NCBI GenBank assembly: GCA_034769895.1
Contig: CM068368.1
Location: forward strand, 340,775,076 to 340,839,075
DNA from: Magicicada septendecula
Taxonomy: Eukaryota; Arthropoda; Insecta; Hemiptera; Cicadidae
DNA length: 64,000 bases
Direction: 5' to 3'
Within the stretch, counting starts at the first letter, position 1, and each line of letters opens with the position of its first letter. The position numbers were made by a program, and so were the translations under genes. Positions 29,189 to 41,583 of the stretch are shown here, piece after piece. The notes below the pieces were generated by a model. It searched no databases. It was not told the DNA's origin and was given only the letters and a program-made list of their open reading frames with translations.

Positions 29189-30103
29189 TCGCGTTATTTC
29201 TGGCCTCACTCATGTTTATTTTCTTACATTTGCATGCTTTTTAAATGGAAAGTGCCGAAACCCACACCAACATAACGCGTGCAAGCCGAAAAAATGTCCA
29301 GCATGGATAGCGATTTGCTTCCTGTGGATCGCTGGGGAGTGTAACTGCACGTGTTTACAGAGGAACGGTTCATAGACAGACTTTTCGTCTTTAGGGAATG
29401 AACCCTCTGCAAGATGCTTTGGGTCCATAAGTGAATTCCGAGCGCTCCTTCTTTTCCGCGTGTTTGTTCTATGAAACGTACACTGTAGATTCGCAGCTTT
29501 ACTCTAAGCAACGCTCAATAGGAAATGTTGAAAATTTTTGTCCACAGTGTACCCTCATACACACTAAACCTGCTCTGATGTTTTAATTACGGACATCATA
29601 ATATTAAAACTTTGGAAACTTAAGCACTACTTAATGGAGATCAATCATTAACTTATACAAGCCATTAATTTTATGCATATTTTTTATATATATGTGTACA
29701 ACGTTATCGGCAACAAAGAAATAGTATTTGTTAAAATTCCTTCCCGGGCTGTTTAGCCGTAGTCCAATGTTTTCTACAAAACCAGACGTTTCGGCAATGC
29801 CATCGACTTTGATCATCAGTGAAAATTGAGTGCGATAACGTGAGGTGGTATACGTTAGTGACCACAGTACTGTGGTTAAGGCTGAAGCAGTAAGTAGAGA
29901 GAAGTAGTTTCTATGGTAATATTTCATTTCGAAAATGATTTTAAATATAAATCTTAGAACATGGAAGTCATGTATGGTTCTCCATACCGATTTTTTTTCA
30001 TGTTTTGAGTGTAGTATAATCAGAATCTGCAATAATCTCGAACACGATTTTTTTGCCATCACCATACTTCCATTTCCCATTTCCTTAAGGAACATGGAAG
30101 TAA
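28731..30103 (-). repeat. composite block, inverted
   Basis: Repeat polarity flips at about 28,730, in a GTGTGTCTGT-rich microsatellite. Reading the minus strand from 30,103 down: a 3' hairpin module in opposite polarity to the rest (30,103-29,990), a 5' module (about 29,990-29,700), the accessory module with a (CA)n (29,150-29,182), the second accessory module (29,120-28,930) and one monomer. It is broadly the inverse of 26,190-27,300, so the two halves form a large imperfect palindrome. Confidence 0.8.
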
Positions 30104-30510
30104 TAATGTTAATATAATTTAATTATTAAAATAAAATCATCTATGTTTTTTAAATATTAAATTATTAATTATTGAGTTTTTTAGTGTTAAATATTTCATG
30201 TAATTTTTTCTGCAACGGAAATATTAATTAATTTTTTTAAGGCTTAATTTATGGATTTATTTAACATGATTTTAATTATTTCAACGCCCAAAGCAGCTTG
30301 CTCAATAAAACAAAAAAAGAAAACATAAATTTTTAACTTTTAATCAGTTAATTTTATTTTAACTTTAACTTTAATCAGTTACTTTTTGCACGCATTAACT
30401 TTAAATTTAACTCAGTTAATTTTTTTGGGGCACTAACTTTAACTTTAATCAGTTAAAAAATTTTATTAACTTTCCCAAGTCTGTAGATGACTTTAAGAAC
30501 ATGGAAGTAA
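30104..30510. other. AT-rich spacer with short repeats
   Basis: At about 30,330-30,475 the phrase AACTTTAA-TCAGTTA recurs four or five times as a short minisatellite. At about 30,489-30,505 there is a remnant of the hairpin end (TAAGAACATGGAAGTAAAAA). No gene. Confidence 0.6.
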
Positions 30511-30861
30511 AAAAATACAGCTAACCATAACGTGGTAAAAAATCCAAGACCACATTCATTATGTGAGCAATGGGTAGTGCTTCTTTGCACCTACTTTGAC
30601 TGAGTCTGTAATCCTCTATGTTCACCAGACATAACAGCAGCTCCATCATACGTTTCTGCAACTAATTTTTCTTCACAGTTGTATTCAGACAGACCATTAA
30701 ATACATGACTTACCAATGCATTCACTAAAATTGCTACAACTTTCCTGAATGGTCCCAAATTTATTGATGTAAGGAAACAATGTCAACACTAGGCACATGT
30801 TTGTGACATCTATTGTTTCATCCATTACTGTTGCTAAAAGAGAGTTTGTTTTATTTAATTT
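30511..30861 (-). pseudogene. hAT transposase relic (ZMYM1-like), central part
   Basis: The minus strand carries two landmarks of the ZMYM1-like branch of hAT transposases: ATVMDETIDVTN near 30,835-30,800 (the catalytic-core MVDETTD-type motif) and LVAETYDGAAVMSGEH near 30,680-30,630. They are in different frames, and stop codons follow. The N-terminal side is separated from this piece by a 1.6-kb insertion and resumes at about 32,480. It is a dead DNA-transposon gene. Identification rests on remembered family motifs. Confidence 0.6.
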
Positions 30862-32474
30862 TTTACTTCCATGTTCCTTAAGGAAATGGAAGTATGGTGA
30901 TGAAAACAAATCGTGTTCGAGATTATTGCAGATTCCGATTGTACTACACTCAAAACATGAAAAAAAGTCATTTCTCGAAAAGTGTCTGTGTGTGTGTCTG
31001 TCTGTCTATGTGTCTATAGATTTTTTTTTCTATGGCAAACGATAAAACAGCCGCAAATTCAAACACAATCAAATAATTTTTTGCATACAACCCTGATTTG
31101 TAGAGTACTCAAGTCCTATTGTTTTTGGTGAAGACCGGTTAAGGGAAAGGGGTAGTTTACCTGCAACGGTTTGTTTTTAATCAAGGGTAATTTTTTCTAT
31201 GGCAAACGATAACAGCCGCAAATTCAAACAGAATCAACTACTCTTTTGCATACAGCCCAGAATTGTAGAGTTCTCAAGACCCATTGTTTTTGGTGAAGAT
31301 CGGTTAAGGGAAAGGGGTAGTTTACCTGCAACATTTTATGTTTTAACAAGGGTAATTTTTTCTATGACGAACGATAACTGCCGTACATTAAAACAGAATC
31401 AACTACTCTTCTGTATACCTTTTTGAATTATACAGATCTCAAGGTCTGTTGATTTTGTTGAAGATCGGTTAAGGGAAAGGGGTAGTTTACCTGCAACGTT
31501 TTATGTTTTAACAAGGGTATTTTCTATGGCAAATGATAACAGCCGCAAATTCAAACAGAATCAAATGATTATTTGCATACAGCCCTAAATTGTAGAGTTC
31601 TCAAGACCTATTGTTTTTGGTGAAGATCGGTTAAGGGAAAGGGGGTAGTTTATCAGCAACGTTTTATGTTTTAAAAAGGGTAATTTTTTTATGACGAATG
31701 ATAACTGCCGAAAATTCAAAGAGAATCAAATAATTTTTTGAATACTTTCGTGAGTTGTAGAGAACTCAAGGTCTGTTGATTTTGGTGAAGATCGGTTAAG
31801 GGAAAGGGGTAGTTTACCTGCAACATTTTATGTTGTAACAAGAGAAATGTTTCCATGACGAACGATAACTGCCGCACATTCAAACAGAATCAAATATTTT
31901 TTTGCATGCATCCCTGAATTGTAGAGGACTGAAGGTCTATTGATTTTGGAGAAGATCGGTTGAGAGAAAGGGGTAGTTTACCTCAAACATTTTATGATTT
32001 AACAAGAGTAAAGTACTTAATTTTTAAAAATAAAGTATCCTGATAAGAAGCTCATAATTATCCACTGTAGAAACGTAGATGAAATATCTATAAATGAAGA
32101 GGTTAGGTGAACGGGGTGGGGGTAATTTTCTATTATTAAAAATTATAGTTAAAGGTGGAGGGGAGAATTTTTTATATGTGTACTACGTTATCGGCAACAA
32201 AGAAGTAGTTTTTTGTTAAAATTGATTCCCGGGCTGTTTAGCCGTAGTCCAATGTTTTCTGCAAAACCAGACTTTTCGGCAGTGCCATCGACTGCCATCA
32301 TCAGTGAAAATCGAGTGCGAAAACGTGAGGTGGTATACGTTAGTGACCACAGTACTAACTGTGCTGAAGCAATAAGTAGAAAGACGTAGTTTCTATGGAA
32401 ATATTTCATTTCGAATATGATTTTAAATATAAATCTTAGAACATGGAAGTCATGTATGATTCTCCATACCGATA
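30862..32474 (-). mobile_element. Helentron-like (HINE-type) unit inserted in a hAT relic
   Basis: This is the cleanest single unit in the window. On the minus strand it starts TATCGGTATGG at 32,474 after flank GTAACAAA. It runs through the 5' module (to about 32,185), linker, about six monomers (about 32,030-31,030), a CTGTCTGTCTATG-type microsatellite and the 3' module, and ends at the hairpin 30,893-30,865 followed by an A-run. Flanking DNA on both sides reads as the same hAT transposase gene, so these are true insertion boundaries. ACTTCCATGTTCTAAG near the 5' end is inverted at the 3' end as part of the hairpin. No coding capacity, so it is non-autonomous. Confidence 0.65.
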
Positions 32475-32990
32475 TTTGTTACTGCTAATAAGACTGAGAA
32501 ATGTTGTTAATTAAATAATTTTGAATATTACTAGATAAACCAGTAGAAACATTATAGTTTTTAAAGTCATTGTCTAAAATGATGTACATTGTCTTAATTT
32601 TGTGCCCAATTTAATAGTCCTACATAATTTCATCGATTTGACGATGCCACAAATTCATCATGCCCCATGACAAGGGATTTCATTTTCAGCCAAAAACAAA
32701 CTACATCAATTAAGCAATGAAGAATGTATCAGTTTTCTTTTACCATGTCACTGTGATTTTTAATGCTACCTTTAAATTGCTCACTTAGAGCATACTCAAT
32801 CCTAGTTTTGCTGAACGCTTTCAAAGCAAGAAGGGAAGTAACATGATTCTGTGAAAACTCATGGCATCTTTAAAATTATACAAATTATTCAAATCAGAAA
32901 CTCCTGAATTTTTTGTTGAAGAAAGAATGCGTGGTCAACAGTACAATACTGAAGTTTTTCTACATCCACAGCTATGATTTTACTTCATAA
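32475..32990 (-). pseudogene. hAT transposase relic (ZMYM1-like), N-terminal part
   Basis: Minus-strand frames with frameshifts give DLNNLYNFK, then ALKAFSKTRIEYALSEQ, then ILHCLIDVVCF, then SSNIQNYLINNISQSLLA. This order matches the TTF/N-terminal half of ZMYM1-like hAT transposases. It is cut after ISQSLLAVTN by the insertion and continues at 30,861. Several frameshifts and stops show long decay. Confidence 0.6.
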
Positions 32991-34060
32991 TGTTGTTTCT
33001 TTAAATGTCATGTATTAGTTTTTGTTCTTATTTTAAAGTGGAAATTAATGGTGTTGGTCTACCACTAGAGATAATGTTAAATTTATCTGTAAAACATTTA
33101 TCACTGAATAGCTATAAAAATTCTTTCTATTCATAGTTACATTCAACTACACACAAAGATGATGTTGCCGGAGAGGTTCTACTGTAAACATACACTAAGA
33201 ACGCAATATGCAGAAACTGTAACACATTAGGTACAACTGTTATAACAAAGGGAGGGCCAGGTCAGAACGTTTGCTTGTTCAAACAAGCCGTATGGGCTTA
33301 ATGACCGCTGTCAAGAATATATTTGTTAGTTATTATGCATACTAACATGTGTTTGGCTGCACATTCTTATTGTTGCTGTGTCCTTCAAGTGAAGTTTCAT
33401 TTTGAGATGATAAACTTTCCTTGTGTCTCAACTAATGTAACATTAATTACAAAACTTTATATATTTGTATATACAATTTTAAACTGTATGTCCCACATAC
33501 ACCATATACATAGTTGATTTGCCATCCAGTCCTAAATATCTTCTTTTTTTTTTGTCAGATCACTCCCTTTTCCTTGTGGATTCATACACAAGCATTAACT
33601 CAACCTAACGGAAACCAGGGGCTTCTTCACTGAATCCACTTAGGTAAATCTCAGCAAGCTTGTCCACAACACAGAGGTGAGTCTGACTCAAGAGTCAGTG
33701 GCTAAGTTCTGTTGAGGACCCAGTATTGTGGGGTATAGTGGTTTACCCTTGTCCAGGGTTAGGGGCAAAGACCACAATGAGGACAAAGGTGGAGAAGAGG
33801 TTCTTCAGTACAGGTGAGTTGATGGAGGTGACAATCCTGTTTATGGGAGTTTTTCATAAGCTAGGGCCAGATAGAGCAACTACGCTGCAGGGAAAGCAAT
33901 TCATCTAGGAGAGAAAGTACTCTGATGTAAAACCCTAGTTCTGGTCTTGGGTGAGAGTTTTCTAAAAGGCTAGTTGCTTACTAAAGTAAAAAAAAAAAAT
34001 AAAACTTCGAGCTTTAAATAAAGCCTCAGAACAGGACTGATTTCACTGGATTATGACTAG
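32991..34060. other. non-coding; probable 5' region of the RTE-like relic at its right end
   Basis: No ORF of interest to about 33,560. From about 33,600 the composition becomes more GC-rich (GAGGACCCAGTATTGTGGGG, GTTTACCCTTGTCCAGGG), as expected of the 5' leader of the LINE whose endonuclease begins near 34,080. Confidence 0.4.
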
Positions 34061-34978
34061 GCAAGATCAAGGTACAGGAATAATTGATATTATAACAGTT
34101 GATATATGGAATGTTTAAGGACTGAACAAATGAGGAGGAACTCAACAATATCCTCAAAGAATATGAAGTTAATATAGCTATTATAATGAAAAATAAGTTG
34201 AATGGTACAAAAGACTTATCAGATTATATCATGATATACAGTGGGATACCAAAGACAAAAAGAGTGTGTTGCAGAGTAGCAGTATTAATTGATAAGAAGT
34301 GGCAAAACCAAATTAGAGAGTACGCCTTTCTACATGAGATAATAGTGATTGTGAGACTAAAATCTGTCAGGGATCACTTAACTGTTATAGAAGCATATGC
34401 CACAGAAGAAGGCAAAAAAGATGAATTGGAAAGATACTATGAGGAGCTACAACGAAATATCTCTAAAGTAAATAAGACTGATTATGTGGTGATAGCAGGG
34501 GACATAAATGCTAGAACATGTAAAGATCATATTCCATACATGACAGGAATTTATCGAGGGATTAGTGGTAAAACTACTTAAGTCCAAGTTTTAAGATGTT
34601 TCAAAAACGACATTTTTATGCATTTCTCTTTTTCTTTTTTAACAGCTACGTAATTAACATAAACTCTATTAATAATAAAAATTAACCTTGAAAATCAGTT
34701 TTATGATTTATCATTTCACTTGAAAATCTTTAATTTCAGTTTTTCATAAATTCACATGAGTGGACTTGGGTAGACTTACTAATAAACCCAAGATATGGCG
34801 ACCATACGCTAAATAAAAATGGCAGACAATTGAGAGAATTTGCAAAAATAAAGATATTAATATGTGCACATGGTCTGCGTGGGGGTAACACTCACTTATT
34901 GATTATATAATCAAATATTGAATATAATTATATATATCATAATGAATCAAAATAGCACCTAAGGCAACTGACACTCAT
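34061..34978 (+). pseudogene. RTE-like LINE relic: APE endonuclease part
   Basis: The frame from about 34,080 shows an APE-type endonuclease. A longer open part (34,186-34,581) contains RVCCRVAVLIDKKW, LTVIEAYA and DYVVIAGDINARTCK, the last being the GDxN catalytic motif. Further on, past stops, come WTWVDLLINPRYGD-like and LIDYII phrases. In the family this domain nicks target DNA for target-primed reverse transcription. The copy has stops and a probable local insertion near 34,575-34,735. The frame is cut at 34,979 by a hAT-like element and resumes at 36,601 with a diverged SDHYLV-type motif. Confidence 0.7.
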
Positions 34979-36600
34979 ATCTATAGTAGTGTGGTGGCCG
35001 GCGAGTCCTGAGGAAAAGGAGGCTCTATAAGACAGTCACCTGCTCAGTCATAGCCACCCCCCCCCCTGCACACAATATTTCATTCTTAAGTATGGTAGAG
35101 CTATCTGGTTTTTACAGCATACACATCTTATTAGAAATGTACACATATCTTTAACAAGATAAAATAGAAGAATAACTTACTTTTGTGCTAGCAAAGAAGT
35201 AAACTGCTGAGAAGAAATATATTTTTTAAGCTGCGATGAATTTCCTTGTAGGCCTATATCAAATTCACTCAATGGTCCTTTTCATTCATAAAATTGATGA
35301 TAACATGTTGGTCGACTTTTCTATTTGCAGAGGATTCCTTTTTTAATTGAAACCAAAGCAATGGTGCAAAGACAATCTTGAGTCATGCAGTTTCTTAAGG
35401 AGGTTTTGTTTCTCTTAAGGCATGAAATGATTCATTCTACATAAGAATTACAGGCACGAATTTTTGCAATAAGAGTAAATAATTTACATTATTTGCAATT
35501 TTTTTACCTCATCATGAAAGCATTCAATGGGCTCATTTTATATGGTTTTGGACAGTCCTCTACAATAACTCATGTTTTCCCAGTGTTGCTTTAAATATGA
35601 ATTCCTGCTCAGTACGAGCTGAAAAATAGCTTTAAAGCTTTATGGTTAACAGACTTCTCAGATTATCAAAAACCCTGAAAGCAAGTTCTTGCTTATGTAA
35701 TAAACTAGTAAAATATATTAAAGTTGTAAAAATATCCCTTTGCCTTTAACTTCCTTGTTATATTTTATTTTTTGTAATCTATTATGCTCACTTAAAAGTT
35801 CAGATAGGCTACTTTAAACGCCTGTTTCTATAGGCTGTATACCGATAAGATGAATTTAAATGGTTTTTAAAAGATGCATGACCAATGCCCATGACAAATT
35901 ATTTGTTGCAGAATAATTCGATTTTACTCCACTAGCACACTGCCATTTATGTTGATAGTATCATGATGACTGGTAAGTTCTAGATTGGGATATGTGCCTT
36001 TTAAAAAATAAAAATGTTGGGGTAGGTCGACCACATTTCAGTATTTCACTTCTCTCACAATCACTCAACCAGGAAAATGTTTTTTTTTCAGTAGTGTTGT
36101 AATAAGCCTTTGTTCGATACTGTAATATAACTTTCACTTTCTTCTGCTAAATCCATTATATCCTTATAGTAGAGATCACAAACACATGCAAAAAAGAGAT
36201 AGATAATAATAATACACACGCACAAGGAGCACGGGAACGTACAGACTGTGTAAGACTAACACAAACCATGCCAAGTGGCTAAATCACTCATTGCCTCCCA
36301 TGCACTCGCATGCCCCCACCACCTGCCGGGCACAGTTCCACATAGTTATGAGTACTATGGCAGCTACTCAGATCCCTACCTGTCTACTGCTATTCTGTCC
36401 TATTAATGATAATGCACGATTAAAAAGTTTTTTGTGTGTAAGAAATCAGATAATTTAAAAAAAAAATTGTGATTACAGATTGATTCTTTTATAAGCTCTA
36501 TAAAATATAGAGCATATTACTAGTTGTTTACTTTTGAATATTTTTCTAAATTTGACTAGGGAGGCTTAGTCTCCCCTGCCAAGCCGCCGGTGATCTACAG
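34979..36600. mobile_element. hAT-like non-autonomous DNA transposon with 8-bp TSD
   Basis: The interval 34,987-36,592 interrupts the LINE endonuclease. Flanks are ATCTATAG (34,979-34,986) and ATCTACAG (36,593-36,600), an 8-bp TSD with one mismatch, typical of hAT. The ends contain similar but imperfect inverted phrases: TGGCCGGCGAGTCC on the left and, as reverse complement of the right end, CACCGGCGGCTTGGC. I found no convincing transposase in either strand. A C-run lies at about 35,058. LINE reading resumes directly after the element, which supports the boundaries. Confidence 0.5.
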
Positions 36601-36888
36601 ATGAAATAATGTTAATACAGATCATCACTAAGTCAAGACATTACTCCTGTAGACTAGGTGCAAAAAACAGAAATTACAGCAAGACAGGAAGAATAGAAGT
36701 AAAACAGAACAAAGATTAAAGTTCATATGCCACAAGAAGATACTATTAATGTTTTATACAAACACAAACTTGAAAATCTACTTGGCCCAACCCAAATAGA
36801 AGACGATATCAATATAGAATAGAAGAACATAAAACATGGCATAATGACAGTAGCTACAGAAGTGTGAGGTATAAAACCTATTACGTGT
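36601..36888 (+). pseudogene. RTE-like LINE relic: end of endonuclease and linker
   Basis: It begins with TDHH-V, a decayed SDHYLV endonuclease end motif, and continues through VHMPQEDTINVLYKHKLENL and GIKPITC. It stops at the insertion of the LTR retrotransposon; the next codons (CKECLK) lie at 47,872, beyond the second LTR. Stops are present. Confidence 0.55.
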
Positions 36889-37301
36889 TGTAACCCCTCT
36901 TTCCTTTTATGCTTTTTTTTCTTTTTTTTTAAAGAGAGGCCACAAGTTACTTAAAACTAGGCAAGAGCCTAGAGAAGCCAAAAATGCGCTGGGTCCAGTA
37001 TGATGGGACTTCCAAATGAAACTCTGCTCTAAGATAACAATAACAGGATTTATTGTATTCTGCTTTTGTACAATTAACTCCCCCAGTGTACAATATATGC
37101 GCCCTTGAAAAAGTAAGATAATATTACAAGTGTTTCATAATCAAGAATAGCTCACTTCCAAAACCCCCAATCGTTATTATAATTCCATTAGACATAGGTA
37201 TCGCCAAATAGTTGAGCTTGAATAATAATGGCGCATAAATAATAATAATGTAAAATGGCGCATAGTTTCGACCCTCCCAGTAAATTACATAAAGCATAAC
37301 A

Positions 37302-37350
<49 letters not shown>

Positions 37351-40300
37351 CTCTACTTCTATGCGTTATTGTTATGTTGTGTTGTGTGTGAGTACCTACC
37401 TGCTGTCTGATCTTGCAGATTCTTCCGACTAGGGCGTGTGGATTTTGGATTTGAAGTTCACAAGCTAGTAATCTCAAATTTATTACAACAACACACAAAA
37501 TAGGTTACTTTCAAGGGGGAGAGTTTTGTGAGACTGGTAGGCTTTATCGTACAACAATAAAACACTGTTATATGGGGTAATAAAACGTTGTTTATTACAC
37601 CAACAACACACAAGAATAGAATGGTTATTATATTATGAATTTCTTACAGTCTAAACAATGAATCAATGTTTTTCGATTGGTCAATAGTTGAAAGAAACTG
37701 AACTCGTTCTTTGGTGAGTTAATTGCAATTTAAATTTTAATTTATTAATTGATTTGAATTTAATTAAATTTATTTAATTAAATTGAATCTAAATGTTCAT
37801 GAAACAAAATATAAAACTCTGAAATTAATTAGAATAATTAATTAAAATAAATTAGACGTGACAGTCTAGTTCACGTTATTTCATTTCTAGTGATTCTACT
37901 TCTGATCTACTGCAGTATGATCTAAGATTAGATTGTCAGTTAAGATTTGTATAGCGCTTTTATACTACTTCTATTTCTTAACTATAACTTACTAAAGCCT
38001 TAAACTGCTATACAGATTATCACAACGAATTTACTTTTTAATTACTAGAGTCTTTGCTTTTTGTTTGGCACCTGAATTATTTGAATTACAATGTTTTAAT
38101 TGAAAAATAGAAAATTTGATCTGAAAAATAAATAAGTGGATTTTGCTTTCCTGTTACTGAAGAGGATGTCGTCCCGATTTGTCCCTCGTTGATTCGAGTC
38201 CTTGGTTAGAGAAAGTAATCTGCTTAGAACTGCTGGATTCGGTCGTGGAGTTCAAAATTCGGCAACACTCTGCTTCCTTGCTGTTTGTGAATATTTTTAA
38301 CGTCTGCTGCTGTCTGCTGGAACTGCTTCCTGTCCCTCGTCGTTTCGCACGTTGCACGTCAGCGTGTGTGTGTGTGTGTGTGTGCTTCGTTCGAGTGGTC
38401 GCTCTGCTCGTCAGCTGTTCACCAATGATTTAGACGGCCTCTCTGCTGTATTCTTGAAGTCTGGTCTTGAAGTCTGGTGGATCTCTTGCGTGCTTATGAC
38501 TAACTGGTAGTACACAATAAGCTTGATTGATGTACTGAAGAGTATCTCGCCTTTACGCAACAATTACGAGCTATACAGATGATCTGTACTTAGTGTGTTC
38601 GTAATTGCGTGTGTGTTGACCACGTAGAGTCTTCTTGTTGATCTTCACCACTTTGGTTACTAGACGATCGAAGGACTACGTCTTAACTTCGTGAGTACTG
38701 GCAGAAGAGTGATCTTTCAGCGTGAAAACACCTCGCTGGCCGGGGCTCGCGTCAAATGATTTCATTGGCTGACACACTCTCCCTACTACATAAAATTTTG
38801 AATTCCCTTGGTCCGTGAGAATGAAGTTAGGTTCCCACAGACGGAGAATTGATATTATTTCTAATATTCTTATTATAATTATCCGGCGGAACCAATTTGC
38901 CGCTCCGGATATCCTGTGCTTATTTAATTTTGCAATAACTTGGTTGCAAACCAAGTTGTGTGAAATCTAAAATATACAATCTGTCAGAAATTATTATCTT
39001 TATAACATACTAAAATCTCATTACTGTAACTCTATTTTTACAGAAGTTATTCAATTATTTTAATTAACTCTTTCATTTGTTAATTATATTGCATCAAATT
39101 TGCACACGTCATTATTAATATTTCGGTAAACATTTTGGCTATATTGGATTTCGCCTTTATTTATTAGTTTCTGAGATATTAATAATTAACAGTTTGGGTG
39201 TGGTCGCTTCCTTGTACAGCGAACTGATTACATAATGACCACGTGTGCGTTGCTTTACAAAGCATTATTTTCAATGCTCTACATTCAAATGGAGTTTTGA
39301 CTGTTACATTTTATTTAAATATGCTTTCAGTATGCGGGCAACATATAACTCCAAATAGTTAATATTTGGTGCTGTTATAATATATATGCATAATAACGTA
39401 TAACAATCTAACAATCACATAAGGCATAACACACAACATATAATTAACATAGATACACATTTACATATAAATGGCACACACCATGTCCACCTGGTTAACA
39501 GCGTATATTTTGTCATCGTACACCCTCAATCCTCTTATTCAGATCAAGTATCCGGCCCACCTTAAATTTTCAATTAATAAACCCAAAACCCCAATTAATA
39601 AATCCCAAAAGAGTAGAGTAGACATGCCCCAAAATTCTAAGTATATGAACAGCCAAAGTCAATGTGACTAAACAGTCCAAACGGTACACAAGTACCAAGC
39701 AAAAGTTAATTATCAATTTTGGATCTCAATAATGATAATGATAATAAGTGCCATCACGAGGTCAACATGGATGCCCGGTTGCATAACTGCATTTCTCATT
39801 TCCTTTATTTTCCTGACAAAAAAATTTGCAAAAACAGTGGAACGTGACCACCCATAAATACTTATAACTGGTACTGATTTGTCTTGCATTCTTTAACATT
39901 CATTAATTAATTGGTATTATGAGCAATAAAAGTTTAACAATTATTGTGCTGGCTATGGCAAAATTTAATGGTTACAAAATTAGCTGAACAGTAAAATTGA
40001 ATTTCGAAAAGCAGAATCTATGGAATTAATGTACTAAAACATGCTTAAGGTGTTCCTAAAAAAATCCACTTGGCCTCAGGCACGGTCATGCGCCCGGACG
40101 AGATCCAGCAAAATATGACATGATACAGTCCTGTAGTGAACGTCCACATGTTAAAACACCTCCCCGACCTTTAAATTAATAATCCAATACGCAACCCAAT
40201 TAAATGTAAAGCAATTAACCATAAAATTTCCCAACGGGGACAGATACATCCGTGCATGCATGCTTAACACAGAAATAATTTAGTGGCCGGAAATGCCGAC

Positions 40301-41569
40301 CATATTTAGAGAAAACTCACATCAACTCGGGTGATGCATGACCCTGGCTGAGTTTACAATTCTCTGAAGGAGATAAACATTAATATGTTAATGAGGCGTA
40401 AGCCTTAATAAAAAAAACAATGACAGAGTAACATGTAAACCCAATTGTCCCGTTGGACTTGCCCAGAACTAAGTCCCCAAACTGGAGCATCTCCACAAGT
40501 GTCTCAAAAGAATTTATCGGCCACAAACATTTTGTTCAAAAAGCTTAAATGTCACCTGGTTAGCAGCATATGGGTAGAGGATCCGGTCGAGTGTGTCCGT
40601 CCATCCGGGCTGACAGCTGACGGAAGTCGGAATCTATATCATGGAAAGCAGGTATTCGGCCATCCTCTGGAGCGAGACAGATTATCGTCTACATCGGAAA
40701 CCCTGCACAATTATATCGGTAATTACTTACAGGTTTAATAAACCACACTACCTCATTTACCCAGCTGAACCCACATTTCGTGACCTGCCCAGTTTACAAT
40801 CTCCGAAAATTCACTTATGTATTGAACCCCATTGAATCAAATAAATCACTTCAAAATAACACCTTTAAATATTATAATCTATAATATATCCAAATATAGT
40901 CATTCAACATAATAATCATTTCAAATAAATAGTTATTCACAAGTTTTCGTGAAGCACTTAACCCCCCCTGACGGGAACTAGCAAACTTTAACAAGTTCGT
41001 GATGTACAATCATTTCAGAAAAATGACTAACTTACGCCCCATTCGAATTTAATGAATTGAGTATTATTATTATTATATTATTAATGAGATAATGGATTAA
41101 TATCTGTTAGCCAGCGTTAACATTGAAAGATACATAAACCAATTTAACCTGTTGCCTGCCACGTGCTGATAAATTACTGCAATACCTATCGCCCTGCATC
41201 TGCATTAATATTAAGTAAATACAATTTATTTTTATGAATTAGTAAGTTATATATATATTTTAACACACTTACCGGAAGGTCGCGTAGACTTCTACTTATA
41301 CATAGTAGCAGATAGTAGACAAATTTTTACATCGCTGCTGTCAGCCGGACCGGGACGTTAATACACTGAATGCTGCAATTGAACTGAACTGACCTGCGGC
41401 CGAAAAAATAGTATGAAGCGCTGGACACAGAGAGCGAGCGGATCGGCCCAGTGGCCAGATGACGGACGTACGTAAATTCTTATGTAAACACTTACGTTAA
41501 TAAATATGTAATTTAATAATTCCACTAGAAAAAAAAAACACCGCCGAGTTTTTCCCAAAACACGGCACA
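36889..41569 (-). repeat. 3' LTR, interrupted
   Basis: Plus-strand termini are TGTAACCCC and CGGCACA. It is collinear with the 5' LTR except for a 2,034-bp insertion at 37,346-39,379; without it the length is about 2,647 bp. ORFs such as 40,445-40,738 also occur in the other LTR at the same offset and look non-coding. Confidence 0.9.
37346..39379. mobile_element. 2.0-kb unclassified insertion in a (TA)n tract of the LTR
   Basis: Absent from the other LTR, whose (TA)n passes directly into ATGCATAATAACG. Ends are TATAACTCTAC and TGCTGTTATA, so only about 6 bp (TATAAC/GTTATA) are inverted, next to TA-rich target. Inside are AT-rich stretches, a short (TG)n at about 38,365 and no ORF with a recognisable domain. 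It could be a solo LTR of another family or a non-autonomous DNA element. Confidence 0.6.
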
Positions 41570-41583
41570 CCCCCACCCCAAAA
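41570..41583 (-). other. polypurine tract (PPT)
   Basis: On the minus strand it reads TTTTGGGGTGGGGG directly before the 3' LTR start TGTGCCGTG. Its position fits the plus-strand primer of an LTR retrotransposon. Confidence 0.7.

Noticed and set aside
35300..36100. Transposase remnant inside the hAT-like element
   Set aside because: Short minus-strand phrases looked suggestive but no catalytic or zinc-finger motif could be placed.
40445..40738. ORFs inside the LTRs (also 46,744-47,037 and 39,471-39,671)
   Set aside because: Present in both LTRs at the same offset simply because the LTRs are near identical. No domain, and LTRs are normally non-coding.
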